From positions 1,922,001-1,986,000 of the forward strand of contig JAAXNY010000005.1 of assembly GCA_013420905.1 (NCBI GenBank): a stretch of 64,000 bases of DNA. The letters run 5' to 3'. Below are positions 45,686-58,287 of the stretch, in pieces. The position numbers were made by a program, and so were the translations under genes. Origin of the DNA: Collybia mongolica (lineage: Eukaryota > Basidiomycota > Agaricomycetes > Agaricales > Clitocybaceae). The notes under the pieces were generated by a model. It was not told where the DNA came from and ran no database searches. It was given only the letters and a program-made list of their open reading frames with translations. The number at the start of each line of letters is the position of its first letter. The stretch's first letter is position 1.

Positions 45686-48605
45686 ATGGGAGCCCCTCTT
45701 ACAGATTCGCCGGACGACCCTAGTCATTCTCCAAGTCTGTCCACTACCATCATCTCCTTTTCGTCCAGCAAACTCTCTTATCTCTCCACTATCACCATAC
45801 CGAGAGCGATGATAAAACTCTGGCCCAACACAGCAATGGATCAGCTAACGCCTCGCGCCAACCCAACGGATCAAGAGCGGAACCCATTCGATGTTCCAAT
45901 AGGGAGCCGCGCAGCAAGTGGCTCTGTCTGGCCCACGACGCCAACACTGACCTCGTACCACCCCCTACTGGGTGCCCACTCGTCGTATTCGGGAGCGCTC
46001 AACTCGCCCATGTATTCGGCCAACGCCGAGCTCACATCCCCACCCGGCACACCCACCCTTACCGGCCTTCCTGCTGCTCAGCCGACCACTCAGCTTACTC
46101 TTCATGCGCCCGAATTCAAAATGCAACAACCACCCTCCGCGTCTCGTAGAACCCTTGCAAACAAATCCTCAGCGTCATCGCCATCGACCTCCTCGCAATC
46201 TGCCACTTCCACACCTGCAGTTACCTTGTCCAAGGGCCAGATCCATGTAAAACTCATTCAGGCTCGTGGTCTCTACGTTCGTGCGCCACATGCACGCCCC
46301 TACGTCGTCGTACAGTTCGAACAGAACGAATTTGTTAGCAGAGACCCTACAGCAGAAACGGACAAAGAGGTCAAAGGTACAGCAACGGCTCTATCCCGAA
46401 ACGGCTCCTCCAACGCCATTTCTGCCCTCGGTGCCATTGGGTCCAAGGCAGCGGCCGTGGATGCCACTAGACGAGACAGGAACAGTGCCAACTCCTCTCC
46501 AGCATCTTCAGTATCGTCCAGCAGGTCTGGACTATCGAGCGGACTCTTTGGGCGTCTCTCTGCGCACAATCCTATTTGGAAACACGAGGTCTCCTTGTAA
46601 GCTCTTCTGACTCATTTGCGTCTCTCGGCTGACTGTCCATCTCATCTAGCGACGTCACGTCAGAGGAATCCCTTATCACATTCAATGTGTATGACCGTGC
46701 CGTCGAGGACCAGGGTTTCCTTGGTACGGTGCAAATCAAACCAATACTGGTGCACGACCATACAGTCGACCAATGGTATAAGTGAGTTACCCCACAATAT
46801 CAATTTTGATCCTCCCTATTCGGATATCCACCCCGAATCAGATCCGATGCCAATATCTGATTGTTTTTTTTTTAAACCTTGCCAACAGACTCCGGCCATT
46901 CGAAAATGAGGTCGTTAGTGGAGAGATGCGCGTGCAGGTCACGTTTGAACAGTACAAGGTGCGCACCTAAGTTTACGTGTATGGCCGGTCAAGGGTTGCT
47001 AATCCCGAACCGGCTGTATCTTTAGACAAAGCGTGCACTTACCCCACGGGATTTCGAGTTCCTCAAGCTTATTGGCCGCGGTACGTTTGGGAAAGTATTC
47101 CAGGTCCGGAAGAAGGATACGAAGCGCATATATGCGATGAAGGTTTTGTCAAAAAAGGAGATTGTCGCCAAGAAAGAAGTCGCCCACACAATAGGAGAAC
47201 GCAAGATTTTACAACGCTCGCTTGAATCCCCTTTTCTTGTTGGATTAAAATTCAGTTTTCAAACGGATTCTGATTTATACCTGGTGACGGATTTCAAGAG
47301 CGGTGGAGAACTATTTTGGCACCTTCAACGGGAAACGAGATTCAGCGAAGAACGGGCCCGATTTTACATTGCCGAGTTGATTTTGGCTTTGGAGCACCTT
47401 CACAAATACGATATTGTCTACCGGTGAGTTTTTACTTCAACTTTTTCCAGTATATTAATGCGCGGCACAGGGATTTAAAACCGGAGAACATTCTACTAGA
47501 TGCTACGGGACATGTCGCCTTATGCGATTTTGGCCTTTCCAAGGCTGATCTTCGCTCTGACGAACTCACGACCACATTTTGCGGCACCACGGAATACCTC
47601 GCGCCTGAAATTCTGCTATCCGAACAGGGCTACTCGAAGATCGTAGATTTCTGGTCTTTGGGTGTGCTGCTATTCGAGATGTGTTGCGGATGGAGCCCAT
47701 TTTACGCTGAAGATACCCAGCAGATGTACAAAAACATATGTTTTGGAAAAATTCGTTTCCCCAAAGGTGTCATCAATGAAGACGGGAAGCAATTCGTCAA
47801 AGGGGTGAGTCACTATTTACTTTTCCACATCTTCCCCACAAATTCCTTCATTTTGACTGTTCCTTGGTTGATATTGATTCTCATTTGTTGTGATCCATAG
47901 CTTCTCAACCGAAACCCCAATCATCGACTTGGTGCCGTCCGTGATGCCGCCGAGCTCAAGGAGCACCCTTTCTTCAAATCGATAGACTGGACAGCTCTAT
48001 CGCTCAAGCAAGTTACACCACCCTTTAAACCTGTTGTTGAATCGGACGAATCAACCAACAACTTTGACCCTGAATTCACGTCAGCGGATATTCGGGATGT
48101 CGGGATCGCGGATATGGATCTTGATGAGGAGGACCCTTCAGAGAGTTGGGTGTCGCAGTCAATTAGCGGCGTTGGGCTTACACACACGCCAAACGGTCCC
48201 TTGGGACATCGTGAGGGTGCCTCCAAGGCGCTCAGCCCACTAATCCCGCCAAACAACAGTGGTGTCGCTAATGGTGCATCTAGTGGGATGTCCATATCCA
48301 ATGGTCGCCCACAGGGCATCCAGATAAAGCCGAAGAAGAAGGCCAAGGATCCAGTGGGAAGCCCTCTAACAAACAGCGTACAAGCGAACTTTAGGGGGTT
48401 CACATACTCAGGCGGCGAGAGTGTTGTTGCCCCGGCGGGCATTTTGGCGACACAGGCAGATCGGGACGCCGCGCTTGATGACGAGGAGGTGCAAGAGCCT
48501 ACGACGGAGGATGAGTTTGACGAGATTGGGAAACCGGTTGGGCGGTATGCGAATGCCCGCCGGAAAGGGCTGGGTTTCAGCGCGATGGACGACGATATGT
48601 CATAA
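45686..48605 (+). CDS. YPK1: AGC kinase of the Ypk1/Gad8 type
   Basis: This TORC2-regulated kinase controls sphingolipids and cell-wall integrity. A disordered N-terminus (from 45686; MIKLWPNT at 45809 is an alternative start) is followed by a C2-like domain (QIHVKLIQARGLYVRAPHAR, then TFNVYDRAVEDQGFLGTV). Kinase motifs include FEFLKLIGRGTFGKVFQVRK, AMKVLSKKEIV, YRDLKPENILLD (restored by splicing at about 47423) and DFGLSKADL. The T-loop reads TTFCGTTEYLAPE, so PDK1 activation is expected. The turn motif (THTPNGPLG) and the hydrophobic motif FRGFTYSGGE are both present. A disordered acidic tail ends SAMDDDMS. Confidence 0.9.
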
Positions 48606-49021
48606 TAGCCCCTTGGTTGGACGCGTAGAGAAAAAGGGGTGGTTGGGATAAAGGCGCAGTGGGACGCTATACGTTCGCATTAAGTGGACATGGTCTTATC
48701 TTAGTTTGCTCTTCCTTTGGCTGTTGTCGCAACCGATTTATTTTCATTCAATTGCTTAACATACTTACCGTTATTGTACATCATGCAATACTTTTTACGT
48801 CTCTCCTCGATGCAAGTTTGTTAGCTCTTGCCTATGGACTATCTTCCATAGCCATGTATACCAATTTTCGCTGTACTATCCGTAGTCTCCCCGTGTATAG
48901 GCCTTTGTAAATACAATATGATGTTCTAATGCTCGGTTTCTAGATTACAGGTGCAGAGTAAATTAGGTATAGAGGATAAATAATAAATAATAGTCCCTCA
49001 GCCGGAAGATATCACCGCATG
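48606..49021. other. convergent 3' gap
   Basis: 416 bp lie between the stops of YPK1 and the Apd1-like gene, A/T-rich from about 48700. Shared 3' UTR; no other signal. Confidence 0.4.
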
Positions 49022-50407
49022 TTACCAATCGTTGAGCGTTTTACAACCCGGCCGGGAAAGGTTCATTCCTGAACGGAGAAGGGGGGGGAGTACGAGCCCA
49101 TCTATGATCGTGTTGACGACAATGGACTCCACATCATGGGGTGTCACTCGGCCATACCATACACAGGAGCCTTGCGGTGTATATATCTGCAATGATATCA
49201 TTGTGAAATTTGGCAGACGCAAGGGGAATGTTGGCACCCACGAGACAATTCCCTGCATACTTGTGCCCCCCGACGTGTGAGCATTTGAGGATGAGGACGC
49301 GCTTTTCAGCGGAGCTAATCTTGAGCTGTTTCACGATCTCTTGTTCCGTCTCCTCCGGTGTGCCACCGAGATCCTCCAAGGACGGTCCCATGAGGCACTG
49401 GCATTCAAGTTGAGTGTCGGCCACCCATCCATTTTCTTGCAATGAGTGTATAAAACCTGGGGTAAAACGTCATATGAGGAATGATCCCTGTCACATGGGC
49501 GGTGAGAACAAACCTTGCTCCAGTTTGGGCGCCGCTATTGCACAACGGTTATCTCTTTTCTTGTGCGAACCTTTAAACCCCAAATATCAAATGTCAACGG
49601 TAGGTGGGAACAGAGCCAAGGGGACGGAACATACACAGGAGTATGACACACGAGTAGGGAAGAACCCATGTTTTGAACGGGCTTTTTTCGTGCCGGATGC
49701 CCCCACGCCCCACCTCCGGGTCAACCGCGCTCTCCCACAGCCTCTGTGCGCCTTCCCGGGACCGGGTAACGTCAGCTACGGCCGTATAGTCCGGGAACAC
49801 AAGAACAGTCTCCAACTCGTCGTCGTCACTCATGGTGACATGACTTGCGTTCAAGATGGATATCCGCGTAGCGTCGGTTGAGCGGAAGACCCCAGCAGTC
49901 TGTCGAACCATCTTTCCGTTGTGCTGCAATGGAGGTTGAGGAGGCCGGGGAGGTGCTGGCTCCGCTATAGGTAGATTCCCCTGGTTCTGGGCGCTGAGCA
50001 AGTAGGCAGCAAGACTGCCCTTCGTGTCGGTGATCTCTCTGTCCCAGTCAGACTTTCCTGTTGAGATGACGACCTGGCACATGAAATACTAGTTGGTGGG
50101 TGTGGAGTGGAGTGAAGGGTAAAGAAAAACACCTGTCGACGATAGGGCTTGACGGTGCCCAGCATTTGGGACTCCCAGTCGACATCGAAACGGTTTGGGT
50201 AGTTTTCATGGCCTGCAGCGCGTGATATGAGCTGGCAGTTATCAGATAACGTGCGATGTTGCCTTCACCTTCCTCACATGGATCCGAGCAATTCCGACAA
50301 TCAGCCTCTGTTACCGGAACATAGGAGGCCTGTAGCTGTTCGTGAACTTGACCGGGCTCGAGTTGGTTGCCCAAGACGATAGCCTGGAGCTTTCGTAGGC
50401 TGTACAT
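49022..50407 (-). CDS. APD1: Apd1/Aim32-type ferredoxin-like (sucrase/ferredoxin) protein
   Basis: This is a thioredoxin-like ferredoxin family protein that holds a [2Fe-2S] cluster through Cys and His ligands. Yeast Apd1 affects actin patches and redox or drug resistance. The N-terminus has the first Cys pair (CRNCSDPCEEG). After an intron comes ENYPNRFDVDWESQMLG, then YRRQVVISTGKSDWDREITD. The second half carries CSHKRRDNRCAIAAPKLEQG and the distal ligand motif CSHVGGHKYAGNCLV, and the end is VLPPLLRSGMNLSRPGCKTL. The key SH...GH...N motif is intact. Its start lies only about 99 bp from the sirtuin start on the opposite strand. Confidence 0.85.
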
Positions 50408-50506
50408 GACAGTGAAAAAGGGGGACGGGGTGAGGCGGGAAAAAAAAAAAGAGTATGGCTTTCGCCCCAGAGACGGGTTCGAGACAAACGGCGGCTATCA
50501 GATAAG

Positions 50507-51619
50507 ATGACGGCGAAACTCAGGGCTACCCAGAGTCTCACGGTTTTACGCCTCATGGCTACTCCTCCCACTACACTCATCCCTGCCTTCCAGGCCACTC
50601 TCGGGTCTTCCAGCCATATTCTAGCAATAGCCGGTGCTGGATTATCCGCAGCTTCAGGTGCCTCGTTTTTGATCACAACTGTTTGTTCACATTCAAATAT
50701 ATACATATATATATACATATCATACCAGGCATACCCACCTTTCGAGGTGCCGGTGGTATGTGGAGAAAGTACGATGCAATCAGCCTCGCCACCCCAGAAG
50801 GCTTCGACGAAAACCCCTCTCTTGTCTGGCAGTTCTATCACTATCGGCGAGAAACGTCGGTTCTTACCTGCGATTTCTGATCACGATTACAAATATCCAC
50901 ATACTTACAGGGCACTCAAGGTGCGGCCCAATGCTGCTCACGCCGCGATTGCTTCCTTTTCTCTACCGTGGATCAGGCATAAGCTCGCACCAGGCTCGAC
51001 GTTTACCCTGATAACCCAGAATGTCGATGGTCTCAGCGTTAGGGCCCTGGAAGCCGCCGAAGCATCCATAACGGCCCCAGAGGGCTATTCATCATCAGAA
51101 AATCAGCCCAAGATTCTCGAGATGCACGGTCGTCTTTTTGATGTCCTATGCTCATCTGAGTCCTGCCAACATGTCGAGTACAACACTACCTCTCCCATCT
51201 GTGAAAGCTTAACTGGCACAGAGGCGATGGTCTCGGAAGGCACCCTGGATCCCAAAATTCCAGTCGAATCACTGCCGCGTTGCTCGAAGTGTGGATTCCT
51301 CGCCCGTCCCGGGGTTGTCTGGTTCGGTGAAATGCCAAAGCATCTAAAGACGATAGACAACCTCGTCAAACGCGCTGATTTGTGTATTGTCGTCGGAACA
51401 TCATCGACGGCAAGGAGACACCGTGAGATTCAGAAATCCTAAACTAACTATTTCCCGTAGGTATATCCTGCTGCAGGCTATGCAAGGAAAATCAAACGGA
51501 ACGGAGGCAAGGTTGCCGTCTTCAACTTGGAACGAAGTGAAGGTGACGAGGAGGCAGATTATCTCTTCTTGGGGCCATGCGAAGAGACGCTACCGAGGGC
51601 TCTAGGATTAGAAGTTTAA
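50507..51619 (+). CDS. SIRT5-type sirtuin (NAD-dependent deacylase)
   Basis: This class III sirtuin is expected to remove succinyl/malonyl/glutaryl groups from lysines. The start is at MTAKLRATQ (50507), with MATPPTTL at 50555 an alternative. GAGLSAASG is spliced to [15 protein letters not shown]. The SIRT5 Tyr and Arg that select acyl acids are present in [20 protein letters not shown] and the His of EMHGRLF follow. The zinc site is CSSESC...CSKCG, with [11 protein letters not shown]. The last exon reads [11 protein letters not shown] and ends RALGLEV. The N-terminus could be mitochondrial. The gene is divergent from the Apd1-like gene. Confidence 0.88.
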
Positions 51620-52040
51620 GTATATTGTTATCGTACTCGGCCAATATACCCACCAGTGGTCGGACCACACTGTAACAGGCGCGCGCGTAAGAGGTTTTTA
51701 GCCTGACCAAACCCCAAGACCTAGAATTTATACTCGAACCTGCATAATACGTATATCGCCAAGGCAGCACCAAATTCTGTCTCTAGTCAGAGAGAATGGT
51801 ACTGACTAGGATGTATCTTCCATTGAGACAAAAATCATTGGAGAACTTGCTTCAAGGCTTTAACATTAAGTATTTGAGTGTACACAATGGACTCCAGCGA
51901 CAACCGTCATCCTTTGGACAGTCGACCTATGTCTGATTAACCTTCACAATAAACATCTAAACATGAAAGTTGTATGAATCAAGTTCAGGCCAGTAAGTGA
52001 TCTGCTTCCAACACAACATACCTACAACATATGTAGCTGT
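51620..52040. other. convergent 3' gap
   Basis: About 420 bp lie between two convergent genes, AT-rich with no clear element. Confidence 0.4.
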
Positions 52041-52526
52041 TTAATCTGATTTTTTCGACCCCTCCAACACCGCCTCCAGCCCCGGGAGAATTTTCCGGGG
52101 GTGTGTAGTATCCACACCATACAGGGCCTCAATGACCTTCAGCTCCCTTGATGTCTTGAGCGAGCTCCATTGTCCCATCTCTGCTGCATTGGAATACCGG
52201 CGACTGACAACAGCCTCTTGGTCCCAGTCACTGACCCTTGGTGCCTGACGCTGGGCGTCCAGCACGCTCTTTAGGTCCTTCAGGGTGACGTTTCGCCGGT
52301 CCAGCCGCGCGTCCTGCCTCTGTGGCACGAATGCATCGTCGATGCGTTGTGAGAGATTTTCGGGCGTTATGAAAGTGTCTGCCTGATGGTAGAGCGAGAT
52401 GAGTGCCCGCATTTTCGCAGAGGGGAGAGTGCGGTGGGATGGGACGGACGACGCCTTAGAAGAGACATGGCGTCGGATGAACTGTGCTGGGTGGGCTCGC
52501 CGTTGTATGACGGTTGAATGTGACAT
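52041..52526 (-). CDS. small mitochondrial protein, unknown
   Basis: This single exon encodes 161 residues. The N-terminus RRAHPAQFIRRHVSSKASS is basic, hydroxylated and import-like. The rest has a helical region near residues 40-65 (AKMRALISLYHQADTFITPE) and another near 125-140 (SLKTSRELKVIEALYGVDT). It is probably soluble and matrix-facing, but no family is assigned. The stop is about 130 bp upstream of the acyl-CoA dehydrogenase stop on the same strand, so it is not in an operon-like unit. Confidence 0.65.
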   Translation of the reverse strand: MSHSTVIQRRAHPAQFIRRHVSSKASSVPSHRTLPSAKMRALISLYHQADTFITPENLSQRIDDAFVPQRQDARLDRRNVTLKDLKSVLDAQRQAPRVSDWDQEAVVSRRYSNAAEMGQWSSLKTSRELKVIEALYGVDTTHPRKILPGLEAVLEGSKKSD

Positions 52527-52653
52527 TGAAAAATCTCAGGGTCTTGCTTGGCAAGATGGTGACTTAACGCGCACAAACAACGCGTACACAAAAACAACAT
52601 GCGTTTCAAATATGGGATGGTACGGTAGCAAACTTTACACATGTACAGAGTGT

Positions 52654-54682
52654 CTATAGGCGGGACTTGAAGCCGGCCTGTTCCAGAAGCTGCCTCTCCT
52701 TCTTCTTATGGACAGCGGCTTTTTGCACGAGTCCAGGCGCCCGCCTCAACTCGCGCTGGCCAACCTGTTGAATATGGACCTACAAAAAAGTGAGTTAGAT
52801 CTAAGGCCTCAGGGTAGATGCTACGAGATATACGAACAGCGTCCGGACCCTGGAAATAATATTCAGTAATAGAGAGAGAAAATACGGATGTAAACACATA
52901 CGTCGGCGATTCGAAGGGTACGCAGTCCCGCCCAAGTCCCAGCGAGTGGCGTATCTTGAGATACACCCTCGGCGCCGAATGATTGCATTGCCCGGTCAAT
53001 GACAGTGAGAGCCATCGAAGGAACCACAAACTGAAAAGGTCAGTGTCAAGCATCTGTATGAGCTGTTTCAACTTACTTTAGCAATTCCAATCTCCTTGAG
53101 AGCACCTTTTGCTTTATACTTATCAATCTAGCTACAATGTTAGGTGGTGTACTTGCACTATGTTTAATTATGTACCTGCAGCGCTGCGCTCAGGACGAGG
53201 AGCCGTGCTCCTTCAATCTCAGCGCGTGACTTTGCAATGTCAGCGATCACAGAGCCTTTAAGAACTGATCAGTCCGGGAAAATGTGCCCCAAGAGAGGCA
53301 GCCAACCGTGCTCATGGAGGAATTTGCCAAATGTCTTGCGTCCAGGATCAGTTACCCGTTGAATCATCAAGTCTAATGCAGCTTGAGCTGCACCAATAGA
53401 GCGCATGCAGTGATGGATACGTCCAGGCCTGCATATCTACTTAGTAATGTCCGTTTTCTTGGATTTATAATGTTGAACAAACCCAAGACGGCCTTGAATG
53501 ATCTATTTCAGGTTAAGTCGTTGGTCTGTTTCAGGAAGAGAAGACGTACTTCAAAGCCTCTTCCCCAACCCAGTACCATGTTTCCAAGGGGAACGCGCAC
53601 GTTGTCATAAATGACTTCGCAATGGCCTTCTGGAGCATCGTCATACCCAAATACATGCATGGGACGAATTATCTTTACGCCCGGCGCGTCCGACGGAACA
53701 ATGACAACACTTTGCTGGTTATAAGCATTCTTGTTTCCCGCATCACTCTTACCCATGACGAGATGAAGTTTGGTTCTTGGGTCACCGGCGCCGCTAATCC
53801 ACCTGACAAAGATATACGTTTCAACGATATTTCTCCTCAGTTGGCAGAGACAACCAACCACTTGTGTCCGTTGATGACGATCTCATCACCTTCCCTCCTG
53901 ATAGAGGTACGAATATTGGTGGCATCAGAGGAAGCGACTACACTGAGATAAATGTCATTGTTTAATGGAAGTCCTATTGACCGGCATACCGTTCTTTTCC
54001 GTCATAGAAAATGCCGACCTGATCTCTCCATTCAGCAAAGGAACGAGCCACTTCTTCTGTTGTTCGGGCGAGCCATATCGTGCGAGAACCTCTGTGACAG
54101 TGTCAGCTTGTGTACGTGAAGGTAGTATGAAGACCAGGGACCCATGTTTCCTGTGTCCGGAGCAGCACAGTTCACTGCCTCGGAAGCCATATGTCCACCG
54201 CGGCCAAGCATTTCAGCAATCACAGCATACTATTCCATTGTCGGCCACAGTGTATTGATACTGAATGCCAACGTACCTCCAAGTTAGAGAGCGGTACACC
54301 ATGTTTCGGGTAATGTGCTTTGCTGAGGAAGAGGTTCCATAAGCCGAGTTTCTTTGCCTTGGCCTTCAGTTCCTCGATTACTGGGACGACCGTCTGCCAT
54401 CTCTTCACGGGGTCGTCTGGCACCTGGGCATGAGCCAAGGCTGAGGCTGGGAACACCTCATCCTAGCAAAGTGTAAGGAGTTATAGTCTGAATTGAGTGG
54501 GCATGGTCGTACTTCAAGAAAGGTGATGAGCCTGGCAAGTGTCTCTTTCGCAAACGGAGAGAATTTGTCTTCGATCTAAGACGTGACATCAGAATTCAGG
54601 GTCAATTATTTAGAATAAAATGGACGAGTACCATAGCCCATGATGCTTCTGAGGTGTATTCAATGATGGGATGAGGAGCCAT
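52654..54682 (-). CDS. peroxisomal-type acyl-CoA dehydrogenase
   Basis: This acyl-CoA dehydrogenase or related flavoprotein (ACAD10/11-like) is about 440 residues in at least nine exons. The start [17 protein letters not shown] is spliced to [83 protein letters not shown] and [20 protein letters not shown] are family motifs. The C-terminus [18 protein letters not shown] ends in SRL, a PTS1-like signal, so a peroxisomal location is likely. Neighbours are a small mitochondrial protein and a Zn2Cys6 activator; the activator may regulate it, which is inference. Confidence 0.85.
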
Positions 54683-55003
54683 TTTGACGATGAGTAGAAA
54701 TCAAACATTTTGAGTGACTTATAACCTGGGAAATATCAAGCCGGTAACTTGCTTACCCGGAACGTGATCGAACTCTCTCAGGGGGCTCCGGCGTCACTTC
54801 CTCCGATAATATTAGGGTCTTCGAAATACATGTATGTGTATCATGTAAGTACGGCCTGTGTAATAGTAATTAGTAGTAAAGTAGGAGGTCAATCATAGTA
54901 TTGGGTACTCGGTAGATTGAATCACATATGGATACAGAGGAGTAATAAGTAATGTACAAAGTTCATGATTGTATTTGTTTTGCGTTCTCTCGACAGGAAA
55001 ACC
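54683..55003. other. gap upstream of the acyl-CoA dehydrogenase
   Basis: This 321-bp gap lies between the dehydrogenase start and the activator stop. No promoter element was recognised. Confidence 0.4.
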
Positions 55004-58000
55004 TTAAGGGTGATGGTGTCTCGCATCATGCAAGTCGCTGGAGACGTCGCCAAGAGTAAAGGGTAAATCTGGGTCGAGTCCAAAAGCACCTGGGTCGTAA
55101 CTCTGCCATAACGAGTCCTGTTCATTTACTGGATACCCACCTATATTATAATTCTTGATATAATCGAGCCCACGGAACGGGAGCCCAGTTCCAGCGAAAG
55201 ACGTCGAAGGCGGCGTGGAGCCGAGCCCCGTCATCGTCATGTCGGAAGGACCGTCATATCCTGGGAACCCGGCATCCAGTGACGATGGATAAGCATAGTT
55301 ATTGGGATACATCGACGACTCTGGCGAGCCAGCAGAGAACATTTCTAGTCCGTGTCTGTCATCTCCATGGCCATTGTCGTTCCATTGTTGGGATGTTGAC
55401 TGTAGGGGACCGGGGAGACCATAGTCGTATTCAAAACGAGATGGCGAAGCAGAATGCGCGGTAACAGGTGAATTATAATTATAATTAGTAGAAGCGGACA
55501 TGTTTGGGCTGGCTCCCAGCGGCTTTTCCAAAGTGTTCATCGCGGGAGACGGGAGGTTCACTGAAGATGGAGAACTATGAGGGCTGACTGAATGGGCCGT
55601 AGTCGGGCTCGAGAAAGTTTGATAATAGGACGTCAAGCTTGATCTGTCCAAGGAGTCAGGCTCATCAAGGCCGCGTTTCCGGGATGTGGATCTGGCTCTC
55701 TCAGCAGCTGAGGTAACAGGTCAGTGTAAGACAAGCCGATGGTCGCGTGTCAACTTACAGTCTATGCGGTATGGAGAGACAGCTGCCAAGCGGCGAGAGG
55801 ATGTACTGGTGCTTGGGTCACGAGACGGGTTCCGTCGGGAGGACCTAGCCTTTACAACGCGACCTGGTCCTGTACTCGTGGCTGCGGTAGCAATAGTGAC
55901 AGAGCGCCGACGTTGCGCAAGAGCGGAGGGCGGCGCAGGGGGGGACAATATCGGGACAGGTGCCGCTTTTACATTACTCTGCGTAATGGCCTCGTTTGCG
56001 GTGTTAGTCAACTCGATGAGTAGTTCTTTGCATTTGCGTGCTCCGGGCCAATTACCTTCCCACGATTCCAGAGCAGCCAATGAGCTCTTGGCTTCCTCCA
56101 TCGCTGCAGACGCAGCGCGCGCTTCAGATGCATGCATGGCATAGAGCAAGAGAATCACTGCCGAGCTGAACAGATGCTGGATGAAGAACGCGAGATGATG
56201 AGAAGGTGGTACAACGTGCTTCATCGAGGGGGCTAGGCGAATACACGACCGAGCTGAGGAAACCGCCTTGACAGTAGATTTTGCTGTTACCGGCTGGTCA
56301 CGCTTGACCGGCAAAAGGTTTCGGTGAAGTGTGGTGAGGACTGAATAGTAGTGGCTGCATAGGACGGCACCCATCGAGACTTGCTCTTCGGTTTCCGATT
56401 GGGATTTGAAAACAGGGGGCAAGTCGTCGCACCATTTCGTGAGTTCGTTGTCAAGGGATTCGACTGTGCGTTGTAATTCAGCCTTTCTCTCCGGCTCCAG
56501 GTTGTCCTTGCAATTGTCCAATGCATAAACTTGTCGGAGTACTCTGCCTCCAATTTCGTAGAGATTGGTTAGAGCGACTGCGCCAGTCATGAGCGATGGC
56601 TGTCTGTGGTTCATGGTAGCCCCAGTGAAATACTCAGGTAGCTGGTCGTCATCGACCTCCACTGGCAATTCAACGTCGCAATCGGAATCATTGATGCCTA
56701 AAGGCCGTCCGAGCGCAAGTGCCAGCATTCGGTCCAGGTTGTATACCCCCCACCAGATTTTTTTTCGGGTTTCTTTCTCAACAGGAGTTATGAGGAGCCG
56801 ACGAGGTGAACGCTACTCGTTAAATAAGCGACGGCAGATGGTTTACATCAGATGATTCTTACATGAAGTCCGAGATCTTGACCGGTTCGGACTGCCTGGC
56901 CAATTAGTATCCATGCTTGAGGGAGGCAGTTGATAGAGCATAAGAAGGACGACATTAGAATGAAACATTGAACATGTGCGATTTGGATATTTGCATGGCT
57001 GATGTATTGCAGGATCAACGCACTAGTGTCAGGGTACATCAGCACGTCGAAATAAATTCATGAACGAGAGAACCCACCGTTCATAATAGACCATACCCAT
57101 TCCGCCATCGTCCCGGCGCTCGCCTGTCGTAAGACGATCATCTTGAACCAAATGGGCCGCACAAGCGAAAACAGCGAAAAGTAAGGATAAGAAGGCAGTT
57201 TCCGATCTCGCTAGAATATGGTCATGCTTGTTGTCCATCATATTGTTGTATTTCTGTAAGAAAGACGGTTTGTCGATAACCGGCATAAGAAAGTGGAACC
57301 GAGAGAAGTATGCCTCAATCTGATGATATATATATATATATATTCAGTTGCGCGAATTCTATTTAAATAAGATTAGGATGCATACCAATTTGTCTGCAAG
57401 GTCACGCTCGGGGTACTCCACCTCCTCTGGCCCTGGCAAGGCCTGAACTTTGCCAAAAAACACAGATGCAGGAAAGTATAACTTGTTCACGCTAGGCCCG
57501 GGAGCATGCGGATCTTCGTCCATGGGCGATATACGGTGCAGTGGAGATGAAGTTAGAGCGCGGAAAGATTGGATAAGTGACATCGTGGATGAACCCCCAA
57601 TCCATCGCATGTGTCCATACTCGTCGAGCGCTAGTTGGCCAAAGGATTCGCTGAAATCATCTTCTGCCTTTACAGGTGTAGATGATTCGGACCGCTCTTT
57701 CAGCGCCGGAGGGACTGGTCGTAAGACCGCAGTAACAGCATTCACTTTTTCTACTGTCCCTGGCTCAGTCGAAGCAGCGACCAGCGAGGCCACCGGATTT
57801 GCGCCGTTTGCTGAAGGACCTATTTGTTCTAAAACAGGGGCAATCTGAGAAAACAATGATTCCATGTGCAGCAAGCGTGCCTCAAGCTCTTGGACATAAC
57901 TGTGGGTCACCGGATCAATTGATTGCGCAACAGTTCTGGGAGGAAGCATATAACATACTGTCGACTCAGCGCCGCTCTGTCTTTCGTCTGCAGCCAGGTA

Positions 58001-58287
58001 CACTGAGAGCCGGACATTGAGCACTGGGAACATGTTGGTTCACACCCATCGCACTTGATCTTCTTCCGCCTAAAGACAAAAGGAAACGATTTCATAAAGT
58101 CAGCCGATTTTTCCCGTAACAAGGGGTATGACAGGGAAACCTACCTGCAGCTCTCGCAGGCTCTCCAGACTCGTCTGCGCTGGAGCTGGACTGGCTTTTG
58201 ACCAGCGTCTGGGGGGACCGGTTCTTCGTCTGTGCGTTTCTTTTTTGATTGATGGGTCATAGATGAGGAATCGTCACCTTTGGCCAT
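55004..58287 (-). CDS. Zn2Cys6 transcription activator with fungal_trans domain
   Basis: The start is MAKGDDSSSM (58287); an upstream in-frame Met at 58335 is possible. The binuclear cluster is rebuilt by splicing as RACESCRRKKIKCDGCEPTC, then CSMSGSQCTW, with all six Cys. A coiled coil (YVQELEARLLHMESLFSQI) follows. The fungal_trans middle region contains LMPVIDKPSFLQKYN, GQAVRTGQDLGLHRSP, KKIWWGVYNLDRMLALALGR and LTNLYEIGGRVLRQVYALDN. The C-terminus is Ser/Pro/Tyr-rich and ends DARHHHP. One intron carries a short AT repeat (about 57325-57343). It is probably a metabolic activator; no specific orthologue is assigned. Confidence 0.85.
57325..57343. repeat. (AT)n microsatellite in an activator intron
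   Basis: About nine AT units lie inside the intron that joins LADKL to IEAYFSRF. Confidence 0.6.
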
